From Parashewanella spongiae (lineage in GTDB: Bacteria; Pseudomonadota; Gammaproteobacteria; Enterobacterales; Shewanellaceae), in contig NZ_CP037952.1 of NCBI RefSeq assembly GCF_004358345.1, positions 2,232,001 to 2,296,000 on the forward strand: DNA of 64,000 bases, written 5' to 3'. Below are positions 54,425-63,587 of this stretch, in pieces (positions within the stretch are counted from its first letter, which is position 1; every line of letters begins with the position of its first letter). The notes below the pieces were generated by a model. That model did not search any database, had not been told where the DNA came from, and was given only the letters and a program-made list of their open reading frames with translations. A program made the position numbers and the translations under genes.

Positions 54425-57400
54425 ATGACGACAGTGCGCACTCCTGCTGAGCAACAATCAATATATAGATTCATGCTCAAAAGCCTCCAAGAATACCCAA
54501 GCGAAGCCATATCCTATCTTAACTTTGAGGTTTCAAGGTTTGATGATAATGAAGAGTTACAACAGGGTTATCAAAGGTTAAGCAAAACCAATAGACAAAA
54601 GCTGTATGATTTTTTCAACAATAAATCATCGTCGACTCGCTTTAACTCTCGTACACAAGATGCTCATTATTGTAAGAAGCCAAGTAATGCTTGCCGACGT
54701 TTTGCAACTGAGCCCCGATCCATTACTCCAAAATCGAGCATTCAGTATCCCAAGCAAATACAGCAACCACTTTCCTCCCCTGATCCCTTTTTTACTCAAA
54801 CCAGTGGGCTTATTCATTCTTGGAAACTTAAACAGAGAAGCAAAAATCAACTGGGTATTGAGTTAAATGCATTAATTGGTGGTTGCACTAAACTTTCTCA
54901 GCTTATTGAAATCATTCACAGCCTAAATAACGATAAACTGGTCATGGAAACATCATGGAACATAAGATTAATCCATAAATTGTTACACAAAGCCGCCGAG
55001 TTTTCTGACAGCCGTTCATCTAATTTCGACGGCGTTTTTAATGACATAACACGATTTAAATCGTCCTATGAAGCGAAAACATGCATCCTATTACTGAAAT
55101 TAATTAAGTTAAATCTAAATTTTTCAGATGGTAAAAGATTGGTGCTAGGCAATGCAGCTGAAGCCAGCTTAATGCTGCAATGGGGCATCAAGCCTAATGT
55201 TGCCATTTACAATGCTTTTATCACGGTATGCGCTAAAACTGGCCAGTTTGATAGTGCTTGGCACCTAGTGTGTGGTGATAAGCCCGTGATGGCACCTCAT
55301 TTGCTATTAAAAGCCAATCAAATCACCTGCATGAATTTGCTGACGGCCTGCGCTGAAACGGAGCGTTATGCCGAAGCCAAATCATTGGTGTTGGCCGATG
55401 ACAATGGCGATACAGATACAGCCAGCTTAATGCAACAATGGGGCATCAAGCCTGATGTTGCCGTATACAGCGCCTTTATCAAGGTATGCGCTAAAACAGG
55501 CCAGTTTGATAGTGCTTGGCTATTGGTGTGTGGTGATAAGCCCGTGATGGCACCTCATCTACCACTAAAGGCAGATTCAATCACCTGTCTGAATTTGCTG
55601 GCTGCCTGCGCTGAAGCGGGGCATTATGCAGAAGCCAAGTCATTGGTGTTAGGCGATGACGATACAGATACAGCCAGCTTGATACAACAATGGGGCATCA
55701 AGCCTAATGTTGCTGTTTACAGCGCCTTTATCACGGTATGCGCTAAAACTGGCCAGTTTGATAGTGCTTGGCAACTGGTGTGTGGTAATAAGCCCGTGAT
55801 GGCACCTCATCTACCACTAAAGGTAGATTCAATCACCTGCACGAATTTACTGACGGCCTGCGCTGAATCGAGGCGTTATGCAGAAGCCAAATCATTGGTA
55901 TTGGGCGATGGCAATACAGCTACAGACAGCTTAATGGAGCAGTGGGACATCAAGCCTAATGTTGCCATTTACAATGCCTTTATCACGGTATGCGCTAAAA
56001 CTGGCCAGTTTGATAATGCTTGGCAACTGGTATGTGGTGATAAGCCCGTGATGGCACCTCATTGGTCATTAAAAGCCGATCAAATCACCTGCATGAATTT
56101 GCTGGCTGCCTGCGCTGAGAATGGACGTTATGCCGAAGCCAAATCATTGGTGTTGGGTGATAGTGATACAGCCAGCTTAATGCAACAATGGGGCATCAAA
56201 CCTAATGTTGCCATTTACAATGCCTTTATCACGGTATGTGCTAAAACGGGTCAGTTTGATAGCGCTTGGCGACTGACGTGTGGTAATAAGCCAGTGATGG
56301 CACCTCATTTGTCATTAAAAGCCAATCTAATCACCTGCATGAATTTGCTGGCTGCCTGCGCTGAAGCGGAGCGTTATGCAGAAGCCAAATCATTGGTGTT
56401 GGGCGATACAGCTAAAGCAACAGCCAGTTTAATGCAGCAATGGGGCATCAAGCCTGATGTCGCCATTTACAATTCCTTTATCACGGTATGTGCTAAAACT
56501 GGCCAGCTTGATAGCGCTTGGCAACTGGTGTGTGGTGACGAGCCTATAATGGCACCTCATTGGCCATTAAAAGCCAATCAAATCACCTGCATAAATTTGC
56601 TGACGGCCTGCGCTGAAACGGGGCGTTATACAGAAGCCAAATCATTGGTGTTGGGTGATGGCGACACAACTACAGCCAGCTTAATGCAACAATGGGGCAT
56701 CAAGCCTGATATTGCCATTTACAGCGCCTTTATCACGGTGTGCGCTAAAACTGGCCAGTTTGATAGTGCTTGGCAACTGGTGTGTGGTGATAAGCCCGTG
56801 ATGGCACCTCATCTACCACTAAAGGCAGATTCAATCACCTGCATGAATTTGCTGACGGCCTGCGCTGAAACGGGGCGTTTTACCGAAGCCAAGTCATTGG
56901 TGTTGGGCGATGGTGCTACAGCTACAGCCAGCTTAATGCAGCAGTGGGGCATCAACCCTGATGTTGCCATTTACAGTGCCTTTATCACGGTATGCGCTAA
57001 AACGGGTCAGTTTGATAGAGCTTGGCAACTGGTGTGTGGTGATAAGCCCGTGATGGCACCTCATCTACCATTAAAGGCAGATTCAATCACCTGCATGAAT
57101 TTGCTGGCTGCCTGCGCTGAAGCGGGACGTTATGCAGAAGCCAAATCATTGGTATTGGGCGATGGCGATACAGCCAGCTTAATGCAACAATGGGGCATCA
57201 AGGCTGATGTTGCCACTTACAATGCCTTTATCACGGTATGCGCTAAAACGGGCCTGTTTGATAGTGCTTGGCAACTGGTGTGTGGTGATAAGCCCGTGAT
57301 GGCACCTCATTTGCCATTAATAGCCAATCGAATCACCTGCCTGAATTTACTGACGGCCTGCGCTGAAGCGGGGCGTTATGCCGAAGCCAAATCATTAGTG

Positions 57401-57961
57401 TTGGGCGATGGCGATGGCGATGGCGATACAGCTACAGCCAGCTTAATGAAACAATGGGACATCAAGCCTGATGTTGCCATTTACAATGCCTTTATTAAAG
57501 TATGTATTAAGGCTAAGGAGTTAGGCACTGGAATATGGTATTTAGAAGAAATAATAAACAGGTGTAACATGAGTACTCTTTCACAAATACATGCTCAACT
57601 TGCGCCACTTGAAAAAGATAATTTCGCAAGCATGATTGATAAAGGGATAACACAAGGAATATATAAAAAAAATGTTGGCTTAATGAATCATTGTATCGAT
57701 TTGCATATGGATAAAATCTTCGAAGGAGATTCAGGTGATGGTACACATATTCGAGGTGTTCCATTAGCTTTCGCAAAACTATTATTTTGTTACCACAAAC
57801 AAAACAATGAACCCAACATAACATCGATCATAACTGGATACCATGGCAATAATACGTTAAAAAATGGAATGATAAGTTTTCTCAAAGATGAATTTGGACT
57901 TGAGTTTATCGAGGATGAATTCAACTCAGGAATGATAGTATTGAGCAAGTCTGCCCATTAA
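54425..57961 (+). CDS. Giant pentatricopeptide-repeat (PPR) protein with Smr-like C-terminus
   Basis: About 1,178 residues. Residues 1-245 are a low-similarity lead-in. From ~250 to ~1040 there are 19 alternating PPR-like motifs: ten of type A (GIKPDVAIYNAFITVCAKTG then QFDSAWQLV) and nine of type B (ITCMNLLAACAEAGRYAEAK then SLVLGD). Each A+B unit is ~78-86 residues (~240-255 bp) and repeats are nearly identical. The PPR hallmarks (G-x-x-P-D, then V-x-x-Y-N, A/C-x-x-G, A) are clear. Residues ~1090-1175 resemble an Smr domain (IDLHMDKIF, then SIITGYHGNN, then SGMIVL). PPR proteins bind RNA base by base; Smr domains are often nucleases. The start could also be GTG 54422 or TTG 54413. The DNA is more GC-rich than its surroundings. 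TPR is the main alternative for the fold. Confidence 0.85.
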   Translation: MTTVRTPAEQQSIYRFMLKSLQEYPSEAISYLNFEVSRFDDNEELQQGYQRLSKTNRQKLYDFFNNKSSSTRFNSRTQDAHYCKKPSNACRRFATEPRSITPKSSIQYPKQIQQPLSSPDPFFTQTSGLIHSWKLKQRSKNQLGIELNALIGGCTKLSQLIEIIHSLNNDKLVMETSWNIRLIHKLLHKAAEFSDSRSSNFDGVFNDITRFKSSYEAKTCILLLKLIKLNLNFSDGKRLVLGNAAEASLMLQWGIKPNVAIYNAFITVCAKTGQFDSAWHLVCGDKPVMAPHLLLKANQITCMNLLTACAETERYAEAKSLVLADDNGDTDTASLMQQWGIKPDVAVYSAFIKVCAKTGQFDSAWLLVCGDKPVMAPHLPLKADSITCLNLLAACAEAGHYAEAKSLVLGDDDTDTASLIQQWGIKPNVAVYSAFITVCAKTGQFDSAWQLVCGNKPVMAPHLPLKVDSITCTNLLTACAESRRYAEAKSLVLGDGNTATDSLMEQWDIKPNVAIYNAFITVCAKTGQFDNAWQLVCGDKPVMAPHWSLKADQITCMNLLAACAENGRYAEAKSLVLGDSDTASLMQQWGIKPNVAIYNAFITVCAKTGQFDSAWRLTCGNKPVMAPHLSLKANLITCMNLLAACAEAERYAEAKSLVLGDTAKATASLMQQWGIKPDVAIYNSFITVCAKTGQLDSAWQLVCGDEPIMAPHWPLKANQITCINLLTACAETGRYTEAKSLVLGDGDTTTASLMQQWGIKPDIAIYSAFITVCAKTGQFDSAWQLVCGDKPVMAPHLPLKADSITCMNLLTACAETGRFTEAKSLVLGDGATATASLMQQWGINPDVAIYSAFITVCAKTGQFDRAWQLVCGDKPVMAPHLPLKADSITCMNLLAACAEAGRYAEAKSLVLGDGDTASLMQQWGIKADVATYNAFITVCAKTGLFDSAWQLVCGDKPVMAPHLPLIANRITCLNLLTACAEAGRYAEAKSLVLGDGDGDGDTATASLMKQWDIKPDVAIYNAFIKVCIKAKELGTGIWYLEEIINRCNMSTLSQIHAQLAPLEKDNFASMIDKGITQGIYKKNVGLMNHCIDLHMDKIFEGDSGDGTHIRGVPLAFAKLLFCYHKQNNEPNITSIITGYHGNNTLKNGMISFLKDEFGLEFIEDEFNSGMIVLSKSAH

Positions 57962-58148
57962 CTGTAGTTGCTTGCATTTATAAATCGGTTTGCTCGCATT
58001 TATCCGTCATTTTCTGCTCACAATAAATGACTTTATAAAAACGAGCTTGCTCACAATAATCGCTTTTATCAAATTAGTTGCTCAGATTAAGTGATTTAAT
58101 AAAGCTATGTTGCTCACTTTAAATGATTCTATAAATGAACCAATTTAA
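57962..58148. repeat. Six degenerate ~32-nt tandem repeats directly after the PPR gene
   Basis: Units begin with TTGCTCAC or a close variant and contain a TAAATGATTTTATAAA-like core: near 57966 (TTGCTTGCATTTATAAA), 57988, 58014, 58047, 58079 and 58111. Spacing is 22-34 nt. There is no ORF. They start within a few bases of the PPR stop codon, so they would lie in its mRNA 3' region. Other possibilities are a transposon end with multiple transposase sites (TGT at 57963 could be a terminus). The rest of 58149-58370 is AT-rich with one short GC-rich hairpin near 58325-58356. Confidence 0.65.
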
Positions 58149-58370
58149 ATGAGATACAAATTAAATAATATCATATGGTTGACTCGTTTTTGGACATAAA
58201 TGAGTTTCGGTTTCAATTCGTAATCAATAGATTGCATTAGAAAAAGTATCTCTAAAACCAAATTACTAACATCAAATTGATAAAAGCCACAGCTAGCCCT
58301 AAAAATTCAACTTAGGGCTTGTGTAACAGCGCTGCGCACAACGAGGGTTATGGTAAATAAAGGACTATAA

Positions 58371-59270
58371 TTAGTTAACTAACGCAGGGAATTTATTTGA
58401 TATTATTAATTTTTTAAGGGATTTTCTATCAAAGACCTCAGGGAACAAAAAATCACAATAACTATCACCAAATTCGTTAATATGCTCTATCACTAGAGAC
58501 TGAGCTTGTTGTGATAAAAGATATTGTTCAGGCAGCTTATTTATTTTTTTCAAATGCAATTTTGACATGTTAAATATAGATTCTGGTGCTGGATTTATCA
58601 CATTTAAATTAAGTTTTTTATTTTCTCTTCTTAATCCCCAATAATTAAAACATTGAGATTTTCTATGACTGTTATACTCATCTCTCCATGTTAAAGCTAA
58701 AGGTTTACGTTCGAAAGCTGATTTTATAGCTGAACTAAAATGGTTTAATTCATGAATTATTGTGCCTAGCTTTATGGATAAAGACTTCTTGTCTAGTGAT
58801 AAATCTATAGGTAAGTACAAAGTTTTTGATTTTTCTCCCAAAGTATAAACATATCTAAAATAATCGTAATGGCCTTCATTTTGAAGTAAAACTATTTCTT
58901 TATATGGCAATTCAATAGATTGGATGGCTAAATATAAAAGTAAAAATTCTTTTTGAGGAAGGGTAATGTTTTCGTTTAAAACACCAACTTTTAACTCTAA
59001 GTTTAAAGCAGCGTTTAACTCAATTTCATGAAAGCCTATCATCTTATGATTCAAACCGTCTTCGTCTAATATTTTTATCTTACCTTCACTTCTTTTTTTT
59101 CCTTTAAGCCATAATTCAATTGTTTCGTTTTCTCTGTTAGTTACAACGCTTCCATTTATTTTATCATTTGCCACTTTTTCAATGAAGTAAGGCAAACTTG
59201 AGGAATTTGAACATGAAGCGGTTAAAACACAGGCGATAATTGTTAATATTATTCTCAATCTAAAACCCAA
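58371..59270 (-). CDS. Hypothetical lipoprotein with HExxH motif
   Basis: 299 residues. The signal peptide ends in the lipobox CVLTASCSNS (Cys ~20). A metal-binding HExxH motif occurs as LGTIIHELNHFSSA (~residue 170), with a basic Cys-containing stretch after it. This suggests a zincin-type lipoprotein peptidase, but no family is recognised and the third ligand is not evident. It is alone on its strand, between the PPR-linked repeats and an ISAs1 element. Confidence 0.65.
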   Translation of the reverse strand: MGFRLRIILTIIACVLTASCSNSSSLPYFIEKVANDKINGSVVTNRENETIELWLKGKKRSEGKIKILDEDGLNHKMIGFHEIELNAALNLELKVGVLNENITLPQKEFLLLYLAIQSIELPYKEIVLLQNEGHYDYFRYVYTLGEKSKTLYLPIDLSLDKKSLSIKLGTIIHELNHFSSAIKSAFERKPLALTWRDEYNSHRKSQCFNYWGLRRENKKLNLNVINPAPESIFNMSKLHLKKINKLPEQYLLSQQAQSLVIEHINEFGDSYCDFLFPEVFDRKSLKKLIISNKFPALVN

Positions 59271-59343
59271 TATTTATTTTTAAACTTCAATAATATCTTA
59301 TAATAAACAATTTGATAACAAATTTATTAAGAGCATATTTAGC

Positions 59344-60583
59344 CAGGGCGGGATCGCGCTTTAGGTCTTGAAAAAAATAATTAAAGAAATTTTGAACTTT
59401 CCTCTATAACGATGATCAGATCGACAAATGAATACTGATTTGAGCCTGATTATGGACGTAATGAAAGAGATTGAGCAAATTGAAGACCATCGTGTAGAAG
59501 CCAATAAAGAGTATGATTTAGCGGATATTATTTTTCTTACTATTGCCGCAGTGCTTTGCGGTGCGACAGGGTGGAAAGCCATCAACATTTTTGGGGAAGC
59601 TCAATTAGATTGGTTAAGACAATACCGTCCATTTAGTAACGGTATCCCGACAAGACATTCAATTGGAAGAATAATTAGAGGTGTTAAAGCCGAAAGTATG
59701 ATGTCTTGCTTTATTAACTTTTCCAACACATTACGGGAACGAGATGGTAAAGAGCATATCAGCTTTGATGGTAAAGTGGCTTGTGGTTCTAAGCACGGGG
59801 ATAACGTAGCAGCGCTTCAACTAATGACGGCAATGGTTGTGGATAATGGACTGATAATACGTCAAAAAGAAACGTCGACTAAAACGAACGAAATCCCTGT
59901 AATGCAATCCATGCTAAAACACATGGACATTGAAAATGCAGTTATTACCGCTGACGCCATGCACTGCCAGAAAGAAACTACAGCCTTAATACGTGAGGGA
60001 AAAGGTGATTACGTTCTTCAAGTGAAAAAGAATCAAGGTAAATTACTTGCTGAAATTGAAGCTTATTTTCATAAGTGCTATAGAGATACACCAGAGCTTT
60101 TAAAAAAGAATCACTTTACAGAATTAGACGGTGAGCACGGACGAATTAATGAAAGACATTATCGCCTTTTGCCAATTACAAATTGGTTTGACGAAACAGC
60201 TAAATTTGTAGGCAGTCATGCCGTTGTTGAAGTCACTCGAATGCGAGAGCTGAAGAATAAATCAAGTCAAGAAACGTCTTACTACATAACTTCGTTAGCC
60301 AGTGATGTGAAAGATATAGCTAAATATATACGGAAGCATTGGGCAATTGAAAATAGTCAGCATTGGGTTCTCGATGTCACTTTTAAAGAGGATGCCTGTA
60401 AAATTTATGCTGATGATGGTGCAAAAAATTTGGCTATAATCAGAAGAAAGATTTTGAACTTAGTTAAAAGTCACTCTTCAAAAGACAGTGTTGCTGGCAA
60501 GATGCAGAGAGCCTGCTGGGATGCAAAATTTAGGGCTGAGATTTTGTTTGGTGAATATTTCATCAAAGCATAATCCCGCCCTG
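59344..60583 (+). mobile_element. ISAs1-family insertion sequence, complete, with 10-bp target duplication
   Basis: The terminal inverted repeats are CAGGGCGGGAT at 59344-59354 and ATCCCGCCCTG at 60573-60583 (1,240 bp). Direct repeats CATATTTAGC at 59334-59343 and 60584-60593 are identical. The transposase frame is intact. This looks like a recent, possibly active insertion. Confidence 0.95.
59428..60573 (+). CDS. ISAs1-family transposase (H-repeat type)
   Basis: 381 residues, DDE type. The N-terminal DDE_Tnp_1-associated region (IEQIEDHRVEANKEYDLADI, FLTIAAVLCGATGW) is followed by the catalytic domain with HISFDGKVACGSK (first Asp), VITADAMHCQKET (second Asp) and KHWAIENSQHWVLDVTFKED (Glu). 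The stop lies inside the right inverted repeat, as usual for this family. The length is normal. Confidence 0.95.
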   Translation: MNTDLSLIMDVMKEIEQIEDHRVEANKEYDLADIIFLTIAAVLCGATGWKAINIFGEAQLDWLRQYRPFSNGIPTRHSIGRIIRGVKAESMMSCFINFSNTLRERDGKEHISFDGKVACGSKHGDNVAALQLMTAMVVDNGLIIRQKETSTKTNEIPVMQSMLKHMDIENAVITADAMHCQKETTALIREGKGDYVLQVKKNQGKLLAEIEAYFHKCYRDTPELLKKNHFTELDGEHGRINERHYRLLPITNWFDETAKFVGSHAVVEVTRMRELKNKSSQETSYYITSLASDVKDIAKYIRKHWAIENSQHWVLDVTFKEDACKIYADDGAKNLAIIRRKILNLVKSHSSKDSVAGKMQRACWDAKFRAEILFGEYFIKA

Positions 60584-60648
60584 CATATTTAGCACATCGA
60601 TAGTAACTAAATAACGTTAAATGCAGTGATAATTATCTACTGCATTTA

Positions 60649-60752
60649 CCATAACGCCTTCTTGCGCGCATGCCGAAAAGCCACTCGACATCCACATAGA
60701 GCGAACGGCTTGAAAGCTGTGCATAACTTGGCGGAAAATGGCTGGTTTAAGT
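60649..60752 (-). other. GC-rich attC-like dyad
   Basis: On the minus strand CCGCCAAG...AAGCCGTTC and GTGGCTTTTCGGCATGCGCG...AAGGCGTTATG can fold into a long imperfect hairpin. The GTGGCTTTTCGGCATGCGC and final GGCGTTATG segments look like the right half of an integron attC site, but the opposite RYYYAAC box is not recognisable. The rest of 60594-60971 holds no gene. Confidence 0.3.
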
Positions 60753-60971
60753 CAGTTAACAAATTGTGATTTTCACTACATCAGCACTTGAAGCAAATTT
60801 ATAGCACGAACCACTATAAAAGTTAATCATTAGGTCTGCTATGTCATAAAATAATCGTTCCAAAGAATATGATTTTTAACGAGTAAACATTAGAAATAGT
60901 ATCGCAATGAATGTTCGTTTCCAGCACACAATGGGCAAAACCGTGCCAGCAACAACAGTAGGCCTTTTACC

Positions 60972-62138
60972 TCAAAAAGATTGCGTTCGATACTTTCCTT
61001 TCTGCATCCAGTTGTGCCAATCTCTCTCTAGCCCTTTAATACCTCTCGGGTACTTCTTGAAAAACTGTTTGATGTTCGATGTTGCGCAACGTGTTTGAGC
61101 AAGATGCTGAAATATGTTTTTTATGAGTTTTTTACCTTTAGGTGTACTCATTAAAAAATGAACAAATGAGTGTGAGGCCGAATACATTATTGATTGGTTT
61201 TTGCCACTCCAATGCTGGTTGGTACCGTTTAACAAGGTAGAGAGCGAAATGCGCTTTACTGATGCATCATTTTTCCAGTCGAGAGGTGATATTTTTGCTG
61301 CCAAGCCCATTATTTTAACAGTTTCAAAGTATTCGGCTAACCCTTCGTTCAACCAACGGGGTGTTGAGCCAAATAAGCCAGAGTTGATCACATGAGCTGA
61401 TTCATGAAGTGCAGTTTGCTTTGCTTGCTCAGCATTTTTATACCAAACCATGGCTAAATTATGTTTACCGCTGTAAAAGCCTTGACTAGCGCCTAATCCT
61501 GGTGCCTTTTTGTGTTGAATGGCTTGGTACGCTCGTTTTGAGTGTGAAAATTGGAGATTTACATTGACGGGCTTAATGTATTTTTTATCAATGTAACTGC
61601 TGATTATTTCATAAATTTTCTTAATACCAACAGTGATGTCACGCTTGAAATTAATAGGCAGAGTTTTTTTGCTTACAATGGATAATTCAAATGGCTTTAG
61701 CTCAATGCGGTATTGTTCGTGGACTTGAGATTTTCCATTGCTGCCATATAACGTATCAGAAAAATGGGTCACACCATTATCGTCTTCCCACGAAAATATG
61801 AGGTTGTTTTTCTGTTTATTTGTACGCTCGGCCATCTGTTTATCAGTGATAACTGCATTAGAGCAGGTGGTATTATGAAGCTCATTTACATATTCGGGTT
61901 GGATGTTAGGTTTGATTAAAGCAGGGCGGTCATGGGTGTTGCCAGCTGCTTTATTGCTCGCAGAACCACTGGATTTTGATTGTGGGTTATCGTCGCTTTC
62001 TTCAAAAAAATTGACCACATTTTTTAACCAATGGGTGATGTAATTGTTGAGCCACTTGCCTTGGTAGTGGTCGACCCAAAGAGCAATAATAAATACTGAA
62101 ATTACAAATAAAAGATAGCGACTGAATTTACGTTCCAT
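60972..62138 (-). CDS. Membrane-anchored zincin-type peptidase-like protein with DUF4124-like segment
   Basis: About 388 residues from ATG 62138. One N-terminal helix (YLLFVISVFIIALWVDHYQ) anchors it. A short DUF4124-like segment (LIFSWEDDNGVTHFSDTLYG) follows near residue 125. The C-terminal half carries TALHESAHVINSGLFGSTPR-WLNEGLAEYFE, i.e. HExxH plus a downstream Glu as in gluzincin-type peptidase MA domains. The predicted location is the periplasm. The substrate is unknown. It is divergent from the cold-shock gene. Confidence 0.78.
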   Translation of the reverse strand: MERKFSRYLLFVISVFIIALWVDHYQGKWLNNYITHWLKNVVNFFEESDDNPQSKSSGSASNKAAGNTHDRPALIKPNIQPEYVNELHNTTCSNAVITDKQMAERTNKQKNNLIFSWEDDNGVTHFSDTLYGSNGKSQVHEQYRIELKPFELSIVSKKTLPINFKRDITVGIKKIYEIISSYIDKKYIKPVNVNLQFSHSKRAYQAIQHKKAPGLGASQGFYSGKHNLAMVWYKNAEQAKQTALHESAHVINSGLFGSTPRWLNEGLAEYFETVKIMGLAAKISPLDWKNDASVKRISLSTLLNGTNQHWSGKNQSIMYSASHSFVHFLMSTPKGKKLIKNIFQHLAQTRCATSNIKQFFKKYPRGIKGLERDWHNWMQKGKYRTQSF

Positions 62139-62281
62139 GTACTCAATACTGCTTCGATAAAAATGTATGATACTTGAAGTTTGCACAGTGGCGCAATTCT
62201 TTCGTGGGCTTATCAATGAGTTGCGAGTAACATTTGAATTCTGTAGTCTTCATTTTTTTGAAAGTCAGAAGTGAGCTGTTG

Positions 62282-62821
62282 ATGTATCAAGGACAATTAA
62301 AATCATGGAATGATAGACGAGGCTTTGGCTTTATTTCATCAAATGAAGTGAAAAGTGATGTATTTATACATATCTCGTCATTGAAACATATGCAAAGAAG
62401 CCCTAAAAATGGCGATGTAATTTATTTTGATGTTACTAAACAAGATGATGGCAAGTTCAGAGCTACAAACTGCAGGATTCAAGGTGTAGCGTTTAAAAAT
62501 AAACCCACGAATCGCAGACATAAAAATAATAGTCGCTTTCTCTCAAAATTGATCTTGATCGCTGTTGTTCTAGCTGCTGTTTTTATTTATCAGAAATTTA
62601 CATTATCTACAGAGCAAGTTGAAAACAAAAGTTTGACGGCTGAACCCGTTGATACTTGGTTTGAAAAATCACAAAATTTTAGTTGCCAAGGTAAACAACA
62701 TTGTTCAGAAATGACTTCCTGCGAAGAGGCTGAATACTATTTGAGCAACTGCCCAAATACAAAAATTGATGGCGATCATGATGGCACTCCCTGTGAGCGA
62801 CAATGGTGTACAGGATGGTAA
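62282..62821 (+). CDS. Cold-shock domain membrane protein with C-terminal excalibur domain
   Basis: 179 residues from ATG 62282. Residues 1-70 form a cold-shock domain with the RNP1 segment RRGFGFISSNE and RNP2 VFIHISSL. One helix (LILIAVVLAAVFIYQKF) follows, then a C-terminal excalibur-type Cys/Asp motif (CSEMTSCEEAEYYLSNC, DGDHDGTPCERQWC). The nucleic-acid-binding part is cytoplasmic and the calcium-binding-like part outside. Similar CSD-membrane fusions occur in other Gammaproteobacteria; the role is not known. Confidence 0.85.
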   Translation: MYQGQLKSWNDRRGFGFISSNEVKSDVFIHISSLKHMQRSPKNGDVIYFDVTKQDDGKFRATNCRIQGVAFKNKPTNRRHKNNSRFLSKLILIAVVLAAVFIYQKFTLSTEQVENKSLTAEPVDTWFEKSQNFSCQGKQHCSEMTSCEEAEYYLSNCPNTKIDGDHDGTPCERQWCTGW

Positions 62822-62826
62822 TTTGA

Positions 62827-63162
62827 ATGTTGCGGCATAAAAGAACGCTGAAGTTATCAAATGAAGATGTGAAGTTTCAATATAATTGGTTATCAGGTGT
62901 TTTATCTGTAACGCACGATGGAACGACTTTGTATAAAAAAACGCTCTGGAAGCCATACTCAAAAATGAAGCTGGAAATATTGGAAGAGCAATATGTTTTG
63001 AAAGTGCTACTCATACCATTGAGTAGTTTTTTATTATCAAGATCTGGTGAAAATGTAGTGTGTAGCAATCTTTTTCCTAAGCTGCGGCGTTATAGCATCA
63101 TTACTTTTATTGTCAGTATAATTAAGCGACTCGCTCTTTTACTAGCAGCAGGGTTCAGCTAA
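62827..63162 (+). CDS. Hypothetical protein
   Basis: 111 residues starting 5 bp after the cold-shock gene. Beta-rich start (YNWLSGVLSVTHDGTTLYKK) and one hydrophobic C-terminal helix (IITFIVSIIKRLALLLAAGF). No family recognised. The short gap suggests cotranscription with the upstream gene. Confidence 0.5.
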   Translation: MLRHKRTLKLSNEDVKFQYNWLSGVLSVTHDGTTLYKKTLWKPYSKMKLEILEEQYVLKVLLIPLSSFLLSRSGENVVCSNLFPKLRRYSIITFIVSIIKRLALLLAAGFS

Positions 63163-63587
63163 TCCAGCTTTGCATTACTGAAATTAAAAAATCTCTCTCA
63201 TCATTTCGGCATCGGGTAATGTAGGTAATTGAGCTTAAAGCCTTGCTTTAACTATCTGTTTTAAATCAAATGTCATAGTTACCTTCGAAAGGTGATTTTG
63301 GGTAACTAAAAAGGTAATGTCATTGATATATAAGCCTTTTCAATATGAGAATATTACTGTTGCATAAGGTAATTAAATTACTCACAGATTACCCATATAT
63401 TACCTATTTACTGTAATAATAAAGTTGTTATTATTCTGTAGGTTAGTAGTGTTAACTGGCATTAATTACCTTCGTTACCCATTTCCTGAAAACACTAAAA
63501 AAATTTCACAGATTTGAATAGATACAAACATTGACAATCTTTGTATTTATAATTACATTACTAAATGAGAACCAGTAGGAGAAGAAC
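63163..63587. other. Intergenic region with repeated TTACC/GGTAA words
   Basis: No gene is seen in ~425 bp. The word TTACC or GGTAA occurs about ten times in both orientations, and TTACCTTCG twice (near 63282 and 63467). The last part must contain the parD promoter and autoregulatory operator. Confidence 0.4.

Noticed and set aside
55172-57500. A ~245-bp tandem DNA repeat that could be called a CRISPR or satellite array
   Set aside because: The repeats are one continuous open frame with conserved protein motifs and silent variation, so the repeat is coding.
57962-58148. CRISPR array after the PPR gene
   Set aside because: The units are degenerate and contiguous with no unique spacers, and no cas genes are present.
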